Numbered from the stretch's first letter, positions 36,154-45,508 are shown. The stretch is 64,000 bases of DNA from CALLPQ01 sp039819545 (GCA_039819545.1 JBCBRS010000004.1:1-64000); one strand, 5' to 3'. A program made the numbers and translations. Notes: a model not told the origin generated them from the sequence alone.

Positions 36154-37200
36154 ATGGAAACCCGCAAACTTGGTACAACTGATATTGATGTCTCCGTCCT
36201 GTGCCTCGGCACGATGATGTATGGCGACCAGATTTCGGAGGCTGATGCCATTGAGCAAATGGATGTCTCGCTTGATCGCGGAATCAACTTTTTTGACACG
36301 GCCGAACTCTATACCGTGCCCCCAAAGCCGGAAACGCAAGGCGAATCCGAACGCATTATCGGGCGCTGGATGAAGGCTAGAGCCAACCGCGACCAGCTGA
36401 TTATCGCCACAAAGGTCACCGGTCGCTCGCCGATGGACTGGTTCCGCGACGGCGGCGTGCCCACTCGCCTGTCTCGCGAGCATATTCTTTTTGCCGTTGA
36501 GCGTAGCCTGAAAAATCTTCAGACAGATTATATCGATCTTTATCAGCTCCACTGGCCGGATCGCAAGGTAGGTGTCTTTGGCGCGTCCTTCTCAGGCTAT
36601 GAGCATTATGACAATCACTACGTGGCCTATGAAGAAACTCTCTCTACCCTGAATGATTTGGTAAAGGCAGGGAAGGTACGCCATGTGGGACTTTCCAATG
36701 AGACACCCTATGGCACCATGCAGTTTCTGAAGCTGTCCGAGGAAAAAGGCTGGCCGAGGATGCAGTCCATCCAGAATGTCTACAACTTCATGAGCCGCGA
36801 ATTTGACCTTGGCCTTGCGGAAATTGCGTTTGAGGAAAAGGTGGGGCTCCTCGCCTATTCCCCCATGGCACAAGGCGTCCTGTCGGGAAAATATCTTGAT
36901 GGCGGCAAGCCCGCTGGCTCACGCGGCGCCGTCTTTGGCCGGTTACAGCGTTACCAGACCCCCGCCGCCGAGCGGGCAATCCGCGCCTATGTGGCCCTTG
37001 CCGATGATCTCGGTGTTGATCCTTCAGCGCTCGCCAATCAGTTCGTCACGACACGGAAGTTTCTTACATCCAATATTTTTGGCGCACGCGGTATGGATCA
37101 GCTTGAAACGGTATTCCAGTCGCTGGAGATCAAATGGACCGATGAGATTGAAGACCGGATTACGCAAATTCACCGCGAAGCACCGAACCCCTGTCCGTAA
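36154..37200 (+). CDS. Aldo/keto reductase (Tas-like)
   Basis: This is an NADPH-dependent aldo/keto reductase of about 348 residues. The catalytic tetrad can be placed: Asp and Tyr in INFFDTAELY, Lys in IIATKVTG and His in LYQLHWPDR. The region around VRHVGLSNETPYGTMQFLKL and the PMAQGVLSGKYLDG loop match E. coli Tas and the beta subunits of voltage-gated potassium channels. The physiological substrate is not evident. The gene is alone on its transcript and is followed by a hairpin with a T run that may be its terminator. Confidence 0.9.
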   Translation: METRKLGTTDIDVSVLCLGTMMYGDQISEADAIEQMDVSLDRGINFFDTAELYTVPPKPETQGESERIIGRWMKARANRDQLIIATKVTGRSPMDWFRDGGVPTRLSREHILFAVERSLKNLQTDYIDLYQLHWPDRKVGVFGASFSGYEHYDNHYVAYEETLSTLNDLVKAGKVRHVGLSNETPYGTMQFLKLSEEKGWPRMQSIQNVYNFMSREFDLGLAEIAFEEKVGLLAYSPMAQGVLSGKYLDGGKPAGSRGAVFGRLQRYQTPAAERAIRAYVALADDLGVDPSALANQFVTTRKFLTSNIFGARGMDQLETVFQSLEIKWTDEIEDRITQIHREAPNPCP

Positions 37201-37579
37201 CCTCTTGCGATTATTTAGACTGCGTACCCTTTTTGTTGACTAAAAAACGCAGTCTCGATTTTTTAGGGTTTGCGCTTTCGGACACTAGACTGCGTTTACT
37301 TTTTGTTGAATCGAAAACGCAGTCTAGATTCCTTATTGGTCGCGCGTTCGAACCCAAAAACCGATCACACTTTTTGTGAACGCACTCAAGTCGATGGATG
37401 GGAACCATCGACGATCACATTTTTTGTGAACGCGCTCTGAGAGTGTAAACGAAAAATCGGTTTTGTCTGTCGAAACGGCTTTTTTGAGAACCGGCGCGCA
37501 GCGCACATGCAGTCGGTGAGCACCGGAAGCGCAGAAAATAGCGTTTGCCGACGGCATCACTAGAGTTCTCGGTTGGGCT
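37201..37579. repeat. Intergenic cluster of direct and inverted repeats
   Basis: This 379-nt gap holds no convincing gene. It contains a 39-nt unit, AGACTGCGT-N3-CTTTTTGTTGA-N5-AAACGCAGTCT, at 37217-37255 and 37287-37325 (33 of 39 identical, exactly 70 bp apart); each copy is an inverted repeat. A second unit, CGATCACA-Y-TTTTTGTGAACGC-R-CTC, is at 37362-37387 and 37412-37437 (24 of 26 identical, exactly 50 bp apart), each with a 5-bp hairpin. Between these lies GTCGATGG/CCATCGAC (37390-37412). A looser fifth T-run motif is at 37479-37492. The first hairpin with CGATTTTTT after it could terminate the aldo/keto reductase gene. Confidence 0.8.
37217..37264 (+). terminator. Possible terminator of the aldo/keto reductase gene
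   Basis: AGACTGCGT (37217-37225) pairs with ACGCAGTCT (37247-37255), with a 21-nt loop, and is followed by CGATTTTTT. It begins 17 nt after the stop codon. The long loop makes it weaker than a typical terminator, and CTAAAAAA/TTTTTTAG (37240-37266) is a competing pairing. Confidence 0.45.
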
Positions 37580-37882
37580 CTAAAGCCCGCGTGTCACCGC
37601 CGGGGCAAAAACATAGGTATTAAGGCCGACCTGCAGCGCATTGATCGCAAATAGCAGAATGATCGGTGAAATATCGATCCCGCCAAGGTTGGGCAGCACA
37701 TTGCGGATAGGACGCAAAAGCGGCTCTGTCGCCGCCGTGGTAAATCGCCAGATCATATCCACAAACTGGTTGTTTCTGTTCACCACATTAAACGCAATCA
37801 GCCAACTCAATATCACCGACGCAAAGATCACAAAGATATAAAGGCTGAGCAATTGGTTAACAAATGAGGCGACCATAGCCAT
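37580..37882 (-). CDS. YggT family integral membrane protein
   Basis: The 100-residue protein has two hydrophobic segments (LYIFVIFASVILSWLIAF and IILLFAINALQVGL) separated by a loop with the family pattern FTEPLLRPIRNVLPNLGGIDIS-like spacing (here TTAATEPLLRPIRNVLPN). YggT proteins occur in most bacteria and some plastids, where they are linked to osmotic shock resistance and to cell or plastid division; the biochemical function is unknown. I choose ATG 37882 (AAGGAAA 7 nt upstream), giving the normal length of about 100 residues, since the longer frame adds an unrelated N-terminus. Confidence 0.9.
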   Translation of the reverse strand: MAMVASFVNQLLSLYIFVIFASVILSWLIAFNVVNRNNQFVDMIWRFTTAATEPLLRPIRNVLPNLGGIDISPIILLFAINALQVGLNTYVFAPAVTRGL

Positions 37883-38088
37883 GGTGGTTTTCCTTATGCG
37901 GACAGGTATTTGGGCCATGTAGGCGGTGTTCGTGAATGACGCAAGCTTGGGGGCGCAAGCTTGGAGGCGCAAGCGGCTCCCCCCTCCAACGAAGCGCCAA
38001 CCGGCGAGCCCCATAACTGGGCAAAAGGCTGGACAAGGCCCCCCCGCTGACGGACGCTATACGGTATGGGTTTGGAAGGGACCACTCC

Positions 38089-39747
38089 ATGAACAGGCAA
38101 GTCACCAAAACCGCCCAATTGACCGGGGCATCCCTTGGCACCTTCGACTATGTGATCGTCGGTGCCGGGTCGGCCGGGTGCACGCTTGCCAATCGCCTTA
38201 CCGCTAATCCCGCCGTTCGCGTCTGCCTGCTGGAGGCGGGCGGCGCCGATAAAAACCCGATGATTCACGCGCCAGTGGGCTTTGCCTTTATGGGCGATAA
38301 AGCCCGGGAAAACTGGTCATTTGATACCGTGCCGCAACGCCATCTCAACAACCGGACCGGGTATCAGCCCCGGGGCCGGGTTCTGGGGGGGTCCTCCTCC
38401 ATCAATGCGATGATTTATATTCGCGGGTTCCAGTCCGATTATGACAATTGGGCGGCCCTGGGAGCCGAGGGATGGGGGTATGCGGATGTTCTACCCTATT
38501 TTATCCGTACAGAGAATAATGAGCGAGGTGAAGACGCCTATCACGGCACCGGCGGCCCCCTGAACGTGGCTGACCTGCGCAGCAAAAATCCGCTTTGTGA
38601 AGCGTTTCTGGAGGCCGCCCGGCAATTGCAAATGCCCATGGTTGAGGATTTCAATGGCCCGGCGCTAGCGACACCAACCGGTGAAGGCTTCGGCTTTTAT
38701 CAGGTCACGCAAAAAGACGGTAAACGCTGTTCCGCTGCAAAAGCTTATCTGGAGCCCGCGCGCACCCGCCAAAATCTGTGTGTGATCACGCACGCGCATG
38801 CGGAAAAAATTCTGTTTGAAGACGGGGCCGCAAAAGGCATTCAGTTTCGCCGGGGGCGTGAGACGCAAACCGTGTTTGCCGATGGCGAAGTGATCCTCAG
38901 CGCCGGAGCCTTTCAATCGCCCCACCTGCTGCAATTGTCAGGTATTGGGCCAGGCGCGCATCTGCGCGACCAGCACATTGACGTTCGTGTGGATAATCCC
39001 ACCGTGGGCAGTCACTTGCAGGATCATCTCGACTATTGCCTGCTGCGCACCTCCGCCTCCCCCGACGCGGTTGGATTGACCTGGCCTATGGTAAAACGCG
39101 CGCTGCCCTCCCTGCTGGCCTATCGGCGCGGCGGGAATGGTCCGTTCACGTCTAATCTGGCGGAGGTGGGCGGGTTTATCAAAACCGATCCCGGCGAGGC
39201 GATCCCCGATGTGCAGCTTCACTTTCTCCCCGCGCTTGTGGATGACCATGGCCGCAAGAAGCACGTCGGTGGCGGTTTCTCCTGCCATGCCTGTGTCCTG
39301 CGCCCCAAGAGCGAGGGGACCGTGCGCCTTGCCAGCCCTGATCCGCATACGGCCCCGGCCATTGACCCCAACTTCCTGAGCGATGGCGATGATCTCACCC
39401 GCCTCGTGAAGGCAGCCCGCCAGGTGGAACGCCTGTTCGAAGCCCCGGCATTGAAAACGCTCAGCACGGGCCAGCTCTATTTACCAGAGAGTGCCGAGGA
39501 CGATGCGATCATCGCGGATATCCGCGCCCGAGCCGATACGATCTATCATCCCGTTGGCACCTGCCGCATGGGGCCAGCGGGTAACAGTGTCACTGACCCG
39601 AGCCTGCGCGTGCGCGGCGTAGACCGCTTGCGCGTGGTCGACGCTTCCGTCATGCCCGCCCTCATTTCAGGCAACACCAACGCCCCAACAATAATGATCG
39701 CAGAAAAAGCCGCTGATTTGATAGCCGCGCAGAGCCGGGCCGCGTAA
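38089..39747 (+). CDS. GMC family FAD oxidoreductase (choline dehydrogenase/AlkJ-like)
   Basis: This flavoprotein oxidises an alcohol. The 552-residue sequence has the FAD-binding motif YVIVGAGSAGCTLANRL near residue 20, the GMC signature RGRVLGGSSSINAMIYIRG, and the C-terminal active-site region HPVGTCRMG followed by NTNAPTIMIAEKAADLI. It resembles choline dehydrogenase BetA and the alcohol dehydrogenase AlkJ about equally; no betaine genes (betB, betI) lie nearby, so an alcohol or polyethylene-glycol type substrate is as likely as choline. It lies 85 nt before glmS on the same strand. Confidence 0.88.
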   Translation: MNRQVTKTAQLTGASLGTFDYVIVGAGSAGCTLANRLTANPAVRVCLLEAGGADKNPMIHAPVGFAFMGDKARENWSFDTVPQRHLNNRTGYQPRGRVLGGSSSINAMIYIRGFQSDYDNWAALGAEGWGYADVLPYFIRTENNERGEDAYHGTGGPLNVADLRSKNPLCEAFLEAARQLQMPMVEDFNGPALATPTGEGFGFYQVTQKDGKRCSAAKAYLEPARTRQNLCVITHAHAEKILFEDGAAKGIQFRRGRETQTVFADGEVILSAGAFQSPHLLQLSGIGPGAHLRDQHIDVRVDNPTVGSHLQDHLDYCLLRTSASPDAVGLTWPMVKRALPSLLAYRRGGNGPFTSNLAEVGGFIKTDPGEAIPDVQLHFLPALVDDHGRKKHVGGGFSCHACVLRPKSEGTVRLASPDPHTAPAIDPNFLSDGDDLTRLVKAARQVERLFEAPALKTLSTGQLYLPESAEDDAIIADIRARADTIYHPVGTCRMGPAGNSVTDPSLRVRGVDRLRVVDASVMPALISGNTNAPTIMIAEKAADLIAAQSRAA

Positions 39748-39832
39748 ATTGCATCCAACGAGCCAAGCGCGTAGAGAGCCAAAAAAGGGTACGTTGCAAC
39801 GCTCCCATCACCCCAACTCTGGATAGGCAACT

Positions 39833-41671
39833 ATGTGCGGGATTATTGGTATTCTTGGGTCTGGTGACACCGCACCGGCGATCTTAAACGGGCTCAAGCG
39901 CCTTGAATATCGCGGTTATGACAGTGCGGGTATCGCCGTCATCCGCGAAGGGCAGATTGAACGGCAGCGCGCCGTGGGCAAACTGTCGGCGCTGGCGGAC
40001 CGGCTGGCCGAGGTCCCTCTCAGCGGGCGTACCGGGATCGGTCATACCCGGTGGGCAACCCATGGCGGGGTTACCGAAGCGAATGCCCACCCCCACACCA
40101 CGCCAAAACTCGCGCTGGTCCATAATGGCATCATTGAGAATTTTGCCGATATACGCCGCACACTGACAGAGGCCGGGGTCAGCTTTTCCTCGCAGACCGA
40201 TACGGAGGTTTGTGCACAGCTTATCACCCACCTGATGGAGAGCGACGCGTTATCACCGCGTGAGGCTTTTGTGGCGGCGTTGAAACGGTTGCGCGGTGCC
40301 TTTGCGCTGGCGGTGATCTTTGAGGGCGATGATGACCTTATCGTGTGTGCGCGTCAGGGTCCGCCCCTTGCCATTGGTCACGGCGTGGGGGAGCGCGAGG
40401 GCGAAATGTATCTCGGCTCCGATGCCTTTGCGCTGGCGCCCTTTACGAACCGGGTGACCTATCTGCACGATGGGGACCATGCGGAAATCAGGCGCAGCGG
40501 GCTGACGGTCTTTAATGAAAAAGGCAAAGCGGTGACGCGCGAGATCGTCATCTCTGCAGCTACCGATGCGCTTGTCGATAAGGATGGGTTCCGCCACTTC
40601 ATGGCCAAGGAAATCCACGAGCAACCCGAAGTTGTTGCCCATACCCTGTCTCGCTATGTGGACCCCGAAACGCAGACCCTGCACCTGCCGCCAAGCGCGG
40701 TGGATTTTACAAAGATTGACAGGCTGACAATTTCCGCTTGCGGCACCGCCTATCTTGCTGGCCTCATCGCCAAATATTGGTTTGAGGAGTGGGCGCATCT
40801 GAGCGTTGAAGTGGATGTCGCTTCTGAACTGCGGTACCGCACCGTGCCCTATCAACCTGGCGGCGGGGCCCTCTTCATCTCGCAATCGGGGGAGACCGCC
40901 GATACCCTGGCCGCCCTACGCGATGCCAAGGCCAAGGGCCAGGCCGTCGCGGCGGTCGTGAATGTGCCTGAATCAACCATTGCCCGGGAGGCCGACGTAA
41001 TTTTCCCCATGGCGGCCGGTCCGGAGATTGGTGTTGCCTCCACCAAGGCCTTTACCTGTCAGCTTGTGGCGCTCGCTGCGATTGCCATCGCCGCGGGCAA
41101 ACGCCGGGGCGTGCTCACCGATGAGGCGGAAGCAGAGCTCGTACGCGGGCTCCTTTCCCTGCCGCGATTGATGACTGAGGCGTTAAAGCTCAGTGACCGG
41201 ATCGAAGACATTGCCCGGTCCATCGCCGAGGCGCGCGACGTCCTTTATATCGGGCGCGGCGTGAACTTCCCCCTCGCCATGGAGGGCGCGCTGAAGCTGA
41301 AAGAAATTTCCTACATCCATGCCGAAGGCTATCCCGCCGGGGAGTTGAAACACGGCCCCATTGCGCTGATTGATAAGGACCTGCCCATTGTGGTCATCGC
41401 GCCCAGTGACCGGCATTTCGAAAAAACGATCTCAAACATGCATGAGGTTATGGCGCGCGACGGCAAGGCCTTACTGATCAGCGACCGTGAAGGTGTCGAC
41501 AAAGCCGGCGATGGCGTCTGGTCGGCGATCACGGTTCCGGCGGCGCACCCGATGCTGACGCCGCTGGTCAGTGTGATTCCGATCCAGCTTCTGGCGTATT
41601 TTACGGCAACCACAAAAGGGACCGACGTGGATCAGCCGCGCAATCTGGCAAAGTCGGTAACAGTCGAATAA
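39833..41671 (+). CDS. glmS: Glutamine-fructose-6-phosphate aminotransferase (isomerizing)
   Basis: GlmS makes glucosamine 6-phosphate, the entry to peptidoglycan and lipopolysaccharide amino sugars. The mature N-terminal Cys nucleophile is directly after the initiator Met (MCGIIGILG). The glutaminase domain has RLEYRGYDSAGIAV, GHTRWATHG and the two SIS domains contain ACGTAYLAG, SQSGETADTLAALRDAK and EGYPAGELKHGPIAL, ending in PRNLAKSVTVE, the conserved C-terminus. Length 612 is normal. galE follows 21 nt later on the same strand. Confidence 0.98.
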   Translation: MCGIIGILGSGDTAPAILNGLKRLEYRGYDSAGIAVIREGQIERQRAVGKLSALADRLAEVPLSGRTGIGHTRWATHGGVTEANAHPHTTPKLALVHNGIIENFADIRRTLTEAGVSFSSQTDTEVCAQLITHLMESDALSPREAFVAALKRLRGAFALAVIFEGDDDLIVCARQGPPLAIGHGVGEREGEMYLGSDAFALAPFTNRVTYLHDGDHAEIRRSGLTVFNEKGKAVTREIVISAATDALVDKDGFRHFMAKEIHEQPEVVAHTLSRYVDPETQTLHLPPSAVDFTKIDRLTISACGTAYLAGLIAKYWFEEWAHLSVEVDVASELRYRTVPYQPGGGALFISQSGETADTLAALRDAKAKGQAVAAVVNVPESTIAREADVIFPMAAGPEIGVASTKAFTCQLVALAAIAIAAGKRRGVLTDEAEAELVRGLLSLPRLMTEALKLSDRIEDIARSIAEARDVLYIGRGVNFPLAMEGALKLKEISYIHAEGYPAGELKHGPIALIDKDLPIVVIAPSDRHFEKTISNMHEVMARDGKALLISDREGVDKAGDGVWSAITVPAAHPMLTPLVSVIPIQLLAYFTATTKGTDVDQPRNLAKSVTVE

Positions 41672-41692
41672 CGATCAGTAACGGGAATAGTC

Positions 41693-42739
41693 ATGGGTGA
41701 ACGGATTATCGTTGCGGGCGGCGCGGGGTATATCGGCTCGCATGTGTGTGTCAGCCTGCTTGACGCTGGCTATAGCCTGATGGTGATTGATAATTTTGCC
41801 AATTCGCATCCCGAAAGCCTGTCGCGTGTGCGTCAGATTAGCGGGGTCAATGACCCTGATCGGCTAACCCTTGTGGAGGCTGATTTTGCGCGCCCCGAAG
41901 ACCGCGCACGGATTATCGATGCCATCTGTTCTTTCAGGCCTGCAGGCGCCATTCATCTTGCCGGGCTAAAGGCGGTTGGCGAAAGTGTGGCCGAGCCCGC
42001 GCGGTATTACGCAACCAATATCAATGCCACTTTCGGCCTTATCGAGGGACTTGAAGCAGCGGGCGCGCGCCAGCTTGTATTTTCATCGTCGGCAACGGTC
42101 TATGGCGATCTTAACGCCAATCCGATCAGCGAGGCCGGGCGCACGGGGCCCACCAATCCCTATGGTCACACCAAGCTGATGATAGAGCAGATGCTGACCG
42201 ACCTGACGCGCGCCGATGAGCGCTGGCGGGTTTGCAATCTGCGGTACTTTAACCCGGTGGGTGCGCACCCCAGCGGTCTGATTGGTGAAGACCCCAACGA
42301 CATTCCCAACAATCTTTTTCCCTTCATCGCGCAGGTTGCCGTGGGGCGCCGCGAAACCCTGCAGATTTATGGCGATGATTATCCGACCCCTGATGGTACT
42401 GGGGTGCGCGACTATATTCATGTGTGCGATCTGGCGCGGGGTCATCTGCGCGCGCTGGAGTTTCTTTCGGATGGCGCCAATGGAGGAGCGCATGTTTTCA
42501 ATCTCGGCACCGGGATCGGCTATTCGGTGAAACAGGTACGCGACGCCTTTGCCGTGGCGGCGGGCCGCGCAATCGCGTCTCAGATTGCGCCGCGCCGTCA
42601 TGGCGACGTGGCGGAAAATTATGCCGATGCGCACCTAGCAGCAGAAAAGCTGAATTGGACGGCCGAAAAAACACTGGCGGAAATGTGCGCCGACCATTGG
42701 CGCTGGCAATCGCAAAACCCGAACGGGTTTGCCGGCTGA
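41693..42739 (+). CDS. galE: UDP-glucose 4-epimerase
   Basis: GalE interconverts UDP-glucose and UDP-galactose (or the N-acetyl forms). The 348-residue protein has the NAD motif VAGGAGYIGSHVCVSLLDAG, the catalytic Ser-Tyr-Lys in FSSSATVYGD and NPYGHTKLMIEQ, and FNPVGAHPSGLIGEDPN and DYIHVCDLARGH, as in GalE proper. The gene is in an operon with glmS, which suggests a role in making precursors for cell-surface sugars rather than galactose catabolism. Confidence 0.93.
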   Translation: MGERIIVAGGAGYIGSHVCVSLLDAGYSLMVIDNFANSHPESLSRVRQISGVNDPDRLTLVEADFARPEDRARIIDAICSFRPAGAIHLAGLKAVGESVAEPARYYATNINATFGLIEGLEAAGARQLVFSSSATVYGDLNANPISEAGRTGPTNPYGHTKLMIEQMLTDLTRADERWRVCNLRYFNPVGAHPSGLIGEDPNDIPNNLFPFIAQVAVGRRETLQIYGDDYPTPDGTGVRDYIHVCDLARGHLRALEFLSDGANGGAHVFNLGTGIGYSVKQVRDAFAVAAGRAIASQIAPRRHGDVAENYADAHLAAEKLNWTAEKTLAEMCADHWRWQSQNPNGFAG

Positions 42740-42877
42740 GGGGCAAGATGTACAACCTGCATCACCCGGTTGCACTCGAGAGCCGAATGACTACAGTACC
42801 GGCCACACGACGAAGGTACACTGGAGAGTTTATCTCCTGCCTTTGTTTTTGTTCTGATCTAACCCCGCGAGGAAATC

Positions 42878-43174
42878 ATGGCTGTTGACGGCAAATGGAA
42901 CATTTCAATCAAAACCCCCATGGGCGACCAGACTGCCCTGCTTACCCTGAAGCAGGATGGTGATGCGCTGACTGGCGATATGTCCGGGGCCATGGGTACC
43001 GTTGAGGTGCAAAATGGGAAGGTCGAAGGTGATACGCTCAACTGGTCTGCCAATGTGACCTCACCGATGCCCGTGACCCTCGACTTTACCGGCAAAATCG
43101 AAGGCGACGCGATTGCGGGCGACGTCAAGCTTGGCGCGTTCGGCTCCTCCACCTTCAGTGGTACCGCCGCCTGA
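42878..43174 (+). CDS. Small beta-rich protein of unknown function
   Basis: This 98-residue protein has no signal peptide or membrane segment. It is made of short amphipathic strands with GDxLTGDMSGAMGTV-like turns (GDALTGDMSGAMGTVEVQNG, then EGDTLNWSANVTSPMPVTLD and EGDAIAGDVKLGAFGSSTFS). The repeated G-D-x-I/L-x-G-D pattern suggests a small up-and-down beta barrel, similar in style to short hypothetical proteins annotated elsewhere without a function. GAGGAAATC precedes the ATG closely, and a terminator follows, so it is a real independent gene. Confidence 0.7.
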   Translation: MAVDGKWNISIKTPMGDQTALLTLKQDGDALTGDMSGAMGTVEVQNGKVEGDTLNWSANVTSPMPVTLDFTGKIEGDAIAGDVKLGAFGSSTFSGTAA

Positions 43175-43223
43175 CCTACCCGATAGAGCGGGGCAATCCG
43201 CCCTCTCCGCAAAATGGACAAAG

Positions 43224-43253
43224 CCTCCGGCGCGCTGTGCGTCGGGGGTTTTT
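43224..43253 (+). terminator. Rho-independent terminator after the 98-aa gene
   Basis: CCTCCGGCGC (43224-43233) pairs with GCGTCGGGGG (43239-43248), with two G-T pairs and a 5-nt loop, followed by five T. Confidence 0.8.
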
Positions 43254-43328
43254 CTATGCGGCTTTATCAGTTTTGCACCGGCGGTTTTGCCATGCTACGA
43301 CGCACCGTAATAGCGACGGTGAGGTATA

Positions 43329-44690
43329 ATGTTTCATTCCCTATACAGATTATTTTCAGCAGTCATCATGGCTGGTCTCATTCTCGCTGTAAGCGCATGT
43401 GGCGACGACAAAGCCAAAACAAAACCTCTTCATAGCGCAGAAATAGACCTGACCGCTGAAGCCGTCGCGCCCACCGATGATATTGCCGAACGGTTCGTCA
43501 AACTAGCGCTCGCCATTGGGCAATATGACAAGAACTTTGTGGATGCCTATCAGGGACCAGATGCCTGGGCCGACGCGGCAAAGGCAAATCCCGGCGCCCT
43601 GTCCACGCTGCTTTTGCAAGCTCGGGGCCTCCTCAATGAGGTGCGCGGCCTGCCCCCCACCGTCGATGCCGACCGCCGGATCATGCTTGAAAAACAACTG
43701 ATCGCCGCCATGACGCGTATTGAAATGACACGCGGCAATTTTTATCCGTTTAATGAGGAAACCCGGCTCCTCTATGATGCGGTCGCGCCAGCCTATGACC
43801 TCTCTGAATTTGATCAGGTTCTGTTTGAAATTGACCAGTTATTGCCGGGAAGCGGCAGCGTCGCGCAGCGGGTTGACGCATTTCGCGAGACACTGGCGAT
43901 CCCCAAGGCAAAACTGAGAACCGTCTTTGATGCCGCCATCGCCGAATGCCGCCGCCGCACCCTGGCCCATTATGATTTGCCGGAGGGTGAAAACTTTCGC
44001 CTGGAATTTGTCACCGACAAATCATGGAGCGGGTATAACTGGTATCAGGGTGATTTTGAGAGCCTCATCCAGGTCAATACGGATTTTCCGATTATTATTG
44101 ATCGCGCGGTCGATCTTGGCTGTCATGAGGGGTATCCCGGTCATCATACGTGGAATGTCCTACTCGAACGCGATGTGCTGAAGGGTAAGGGCTGGATTGA
44201 ATATTCAGTATACCCTCTTTTTAGCCCCCTCTCGGTAACCGCCGAGGGATCGGCCAATTACGGAATTGATCTGGCGTTTCCGGACGAGGAAAAGATTGCC
44301 TTTGAACGCGAAACCCTGTTCCCCCTTGCCGGGCTTGATCCCGCAGCAGCGGACACGCTTGCGGCTCTGAACGCTTTGCGCGCCAGGCTATCCCACGCGC
44401 GCAACCATGTGGCCCGTGCCTATCTTGACGGCGATATCACGCGCGAGGAAGCTATTGTGATGTCTATGAAATACAATTTGATGAGCCGTGACCGGGCCGA
44501 GCAAAGCGTTTCCTTTGTCGAGACCTATCGCGGCTATGTAATCAATTATAATCTGGGTAAGGAGATTGTCGCAGACTTTATTGCGGCGCGTGTTGACGCT
44601 GGCGAAGACCGCTGGGCGGCGTTTGAACATGTGCTGCGTACGCCAAGCACTGCCTCCGACATTCGGGCCCTGACCCAAGCGGCACAATAG
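43329..44690 (+). CDS. DUF885-like metallopeptidase-type lipoprotein
   Basis: The 453-residue protein starts with a lipoprotein signal ending LILAVSAC. The C-terminal half carries CHEGYPGHHTWNVLLERD, with the HExxxxH-like metal motif HEGYPGHH of the DUF885 family (HEAIPGHH in relatives), and a downstream Glu in SVTAEGSANYGIDLA that could be the third ligand. DUF885 proteins are regarded as zinc-dependent peptidases, mostly unstudied. It would act in the periplasm or on the outer membrane. The start has GAGG four nt upstream. The PepSY-domain gene follows 11 nt later, so the two are probably co-transcribed. Confidence 0.78.
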   Translation: MFHSLYRLFSAVIMAGLILAVSACGDDKAKTKPLHSAEIDLTAEAVAPTDDIAERFVKLALAIGQYDKNFVDAYQGPDAWADAAKANPGALSTLLLQARGLLNEVRGLPPTVDADRRIMLEKQLIAAMTRIEMTRGNFYPFNEETRLLYDAVAPAYDLSEFDQVLFEIDQLLPGSGSVAQRVDAFRETLAIPKAKLRTVFDAAIAECRRRTLAHYDLPEGENFRLEFVTDKSWSGYNWYQGDFESLIQVNTDFPIIIDRAVDLGCHEGYPGHHTWNVLLERDVLKGKGWIEYSVYPLFSPLSVTAEGSANYGIDLAFPDEEKIAFERETLFPLAGLDPAAADTLAALNALRARLSHARNHVARAYLDGDITREEAIVMSMKYNLMSRDRAEQSVSFVETYRGYVINYNLGKEIVADFIAARVDAGEDRWAAFEHVLRTPSTASDIRALTQAAQ

Positions 44691-44701
44691 GGATAGGACC
44701 A

Positions 44702-45508
44702 ATGAGTGCCCGCGACCCCGTTACCGACCCGTCATCCCCGGATCTTGTTTTGGCAGAGCCATCGGGCGCGAGCGGGACCAACCGCAGCCATCTTCCGGGC
44801 CTATCGCGGCGCATTGCACAGCTTCACCGCTGGGTCGGTTTATTGCTCGGTTTACAGGTGATGCTCTGGATGTTGAGCGGTGTGATCATGACCTGGATCC
44901 CGTTCCCGCTGGTCAAATCAAAACCGACGACAGCGCTTGTCTACCCAGCGGAACTTTCCGTGCAGGTTTATGCCTCACCCGGCGGGATATTGGCGCAAAC
45001 CCCAGGGGCAACGCAGATTTCACTGCAAACCTTTCAGGGCAAGCCGGTCTACGTGACAGAAGGGAACAATCAGGATCATCTGTTTGACGCGATATCCGGC
45101 AAAAAGATCAGTCCACTGCGCAAAGATCAGGCCCTGGCGGTTGCCAATGCGGATTACGCCGGTGACGCGCCCGTGCGCCATGCGCGGCTGATGACCAAGA
45201 CACCGGGGGAATTTCGCGGAAAAACTCCGGTCTGGCAGGTCGAGTTTCGCGACCCTAACGCAACACGCCTTTATATTTCGCCTTTCACCGGCGAGGTTCT
45301 GACCCGGCGCAACAACTATTGGCGTCTGTTCGATTTCTTTTGGATGCTGCACATTATGGATTATGAAGAGCGTGAGGATTTCAACAATCCGCTCTTGCGG
45401 ATCGCGGCGGGACTGGGCTTGGTGTTTGCGCTTTCCGGGTTGATCCTGGTCGCGCTACGGTTTGCGCAAGGGCGTTTCTGGCGGCGGCGATCTTCTGCAT
45501 CCTCTTAA
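44702..45508 (+). CDS. PepSY domain membrane protein
   Basis: The 268-residue protein has an N-terminal amphipathic start, a first membrane helix in HRWVGLLLGLQVMLWMLSGV, an extracytoplasmic middle region that resembles PepSY repeats (ALAVANADYAGDAPVRHARL; LYISPFTGEVLTRRNNYWRL) and a second helix near the end (IAAGLGLVFALSGLILVALR). This is the layout of PepSY-associated membrane proteins. In other bacteria such proteins occur with siderophore receptors and iron reductases, or inhibit peptidases; neither partner is obvious here except the metallopeptidase-like lipoprotein just upstream. Confidence 0.8.
   Translation: MSARDPVTDPSSPDLVLAEPSGASGTNRSHLPGLSRRIAQLHRWVGLLLGLQVMLWMLSGVIMTWIPFPLVKSKPTTALVYPAELSVQVYASPGGILAQTPGATQISLQTFQGKPVYVTEGNNQDHLFDAISGKKISPLRKDQALAVANADYAGDAPVRHARLMTKTPGEFRGKTPVWQVEFRDPNATRLYISPFTGEVLTRRNNYWRLFDFFWMLHIMDYEEREDFNNPLLRIAAGLGLVFALSGLILVALRFAQGRFWRRRSSASS

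Noticed and set aside
37340..37360. tRNA T-arm-like GTTCGAAC within the repeat array
   Set aside because: The flanks cannot form a T stem and no acceptor or anticodon arm is present; no tRNA gene is seen.
37217..37492. CRISPR array or integron attC cluster
   Set aside because: Units are too few and unequal for CRISPR, no cas genes or integrase are near, and the attC core sites (GTTRRRY, RYYYAAC) are not arranged as required.
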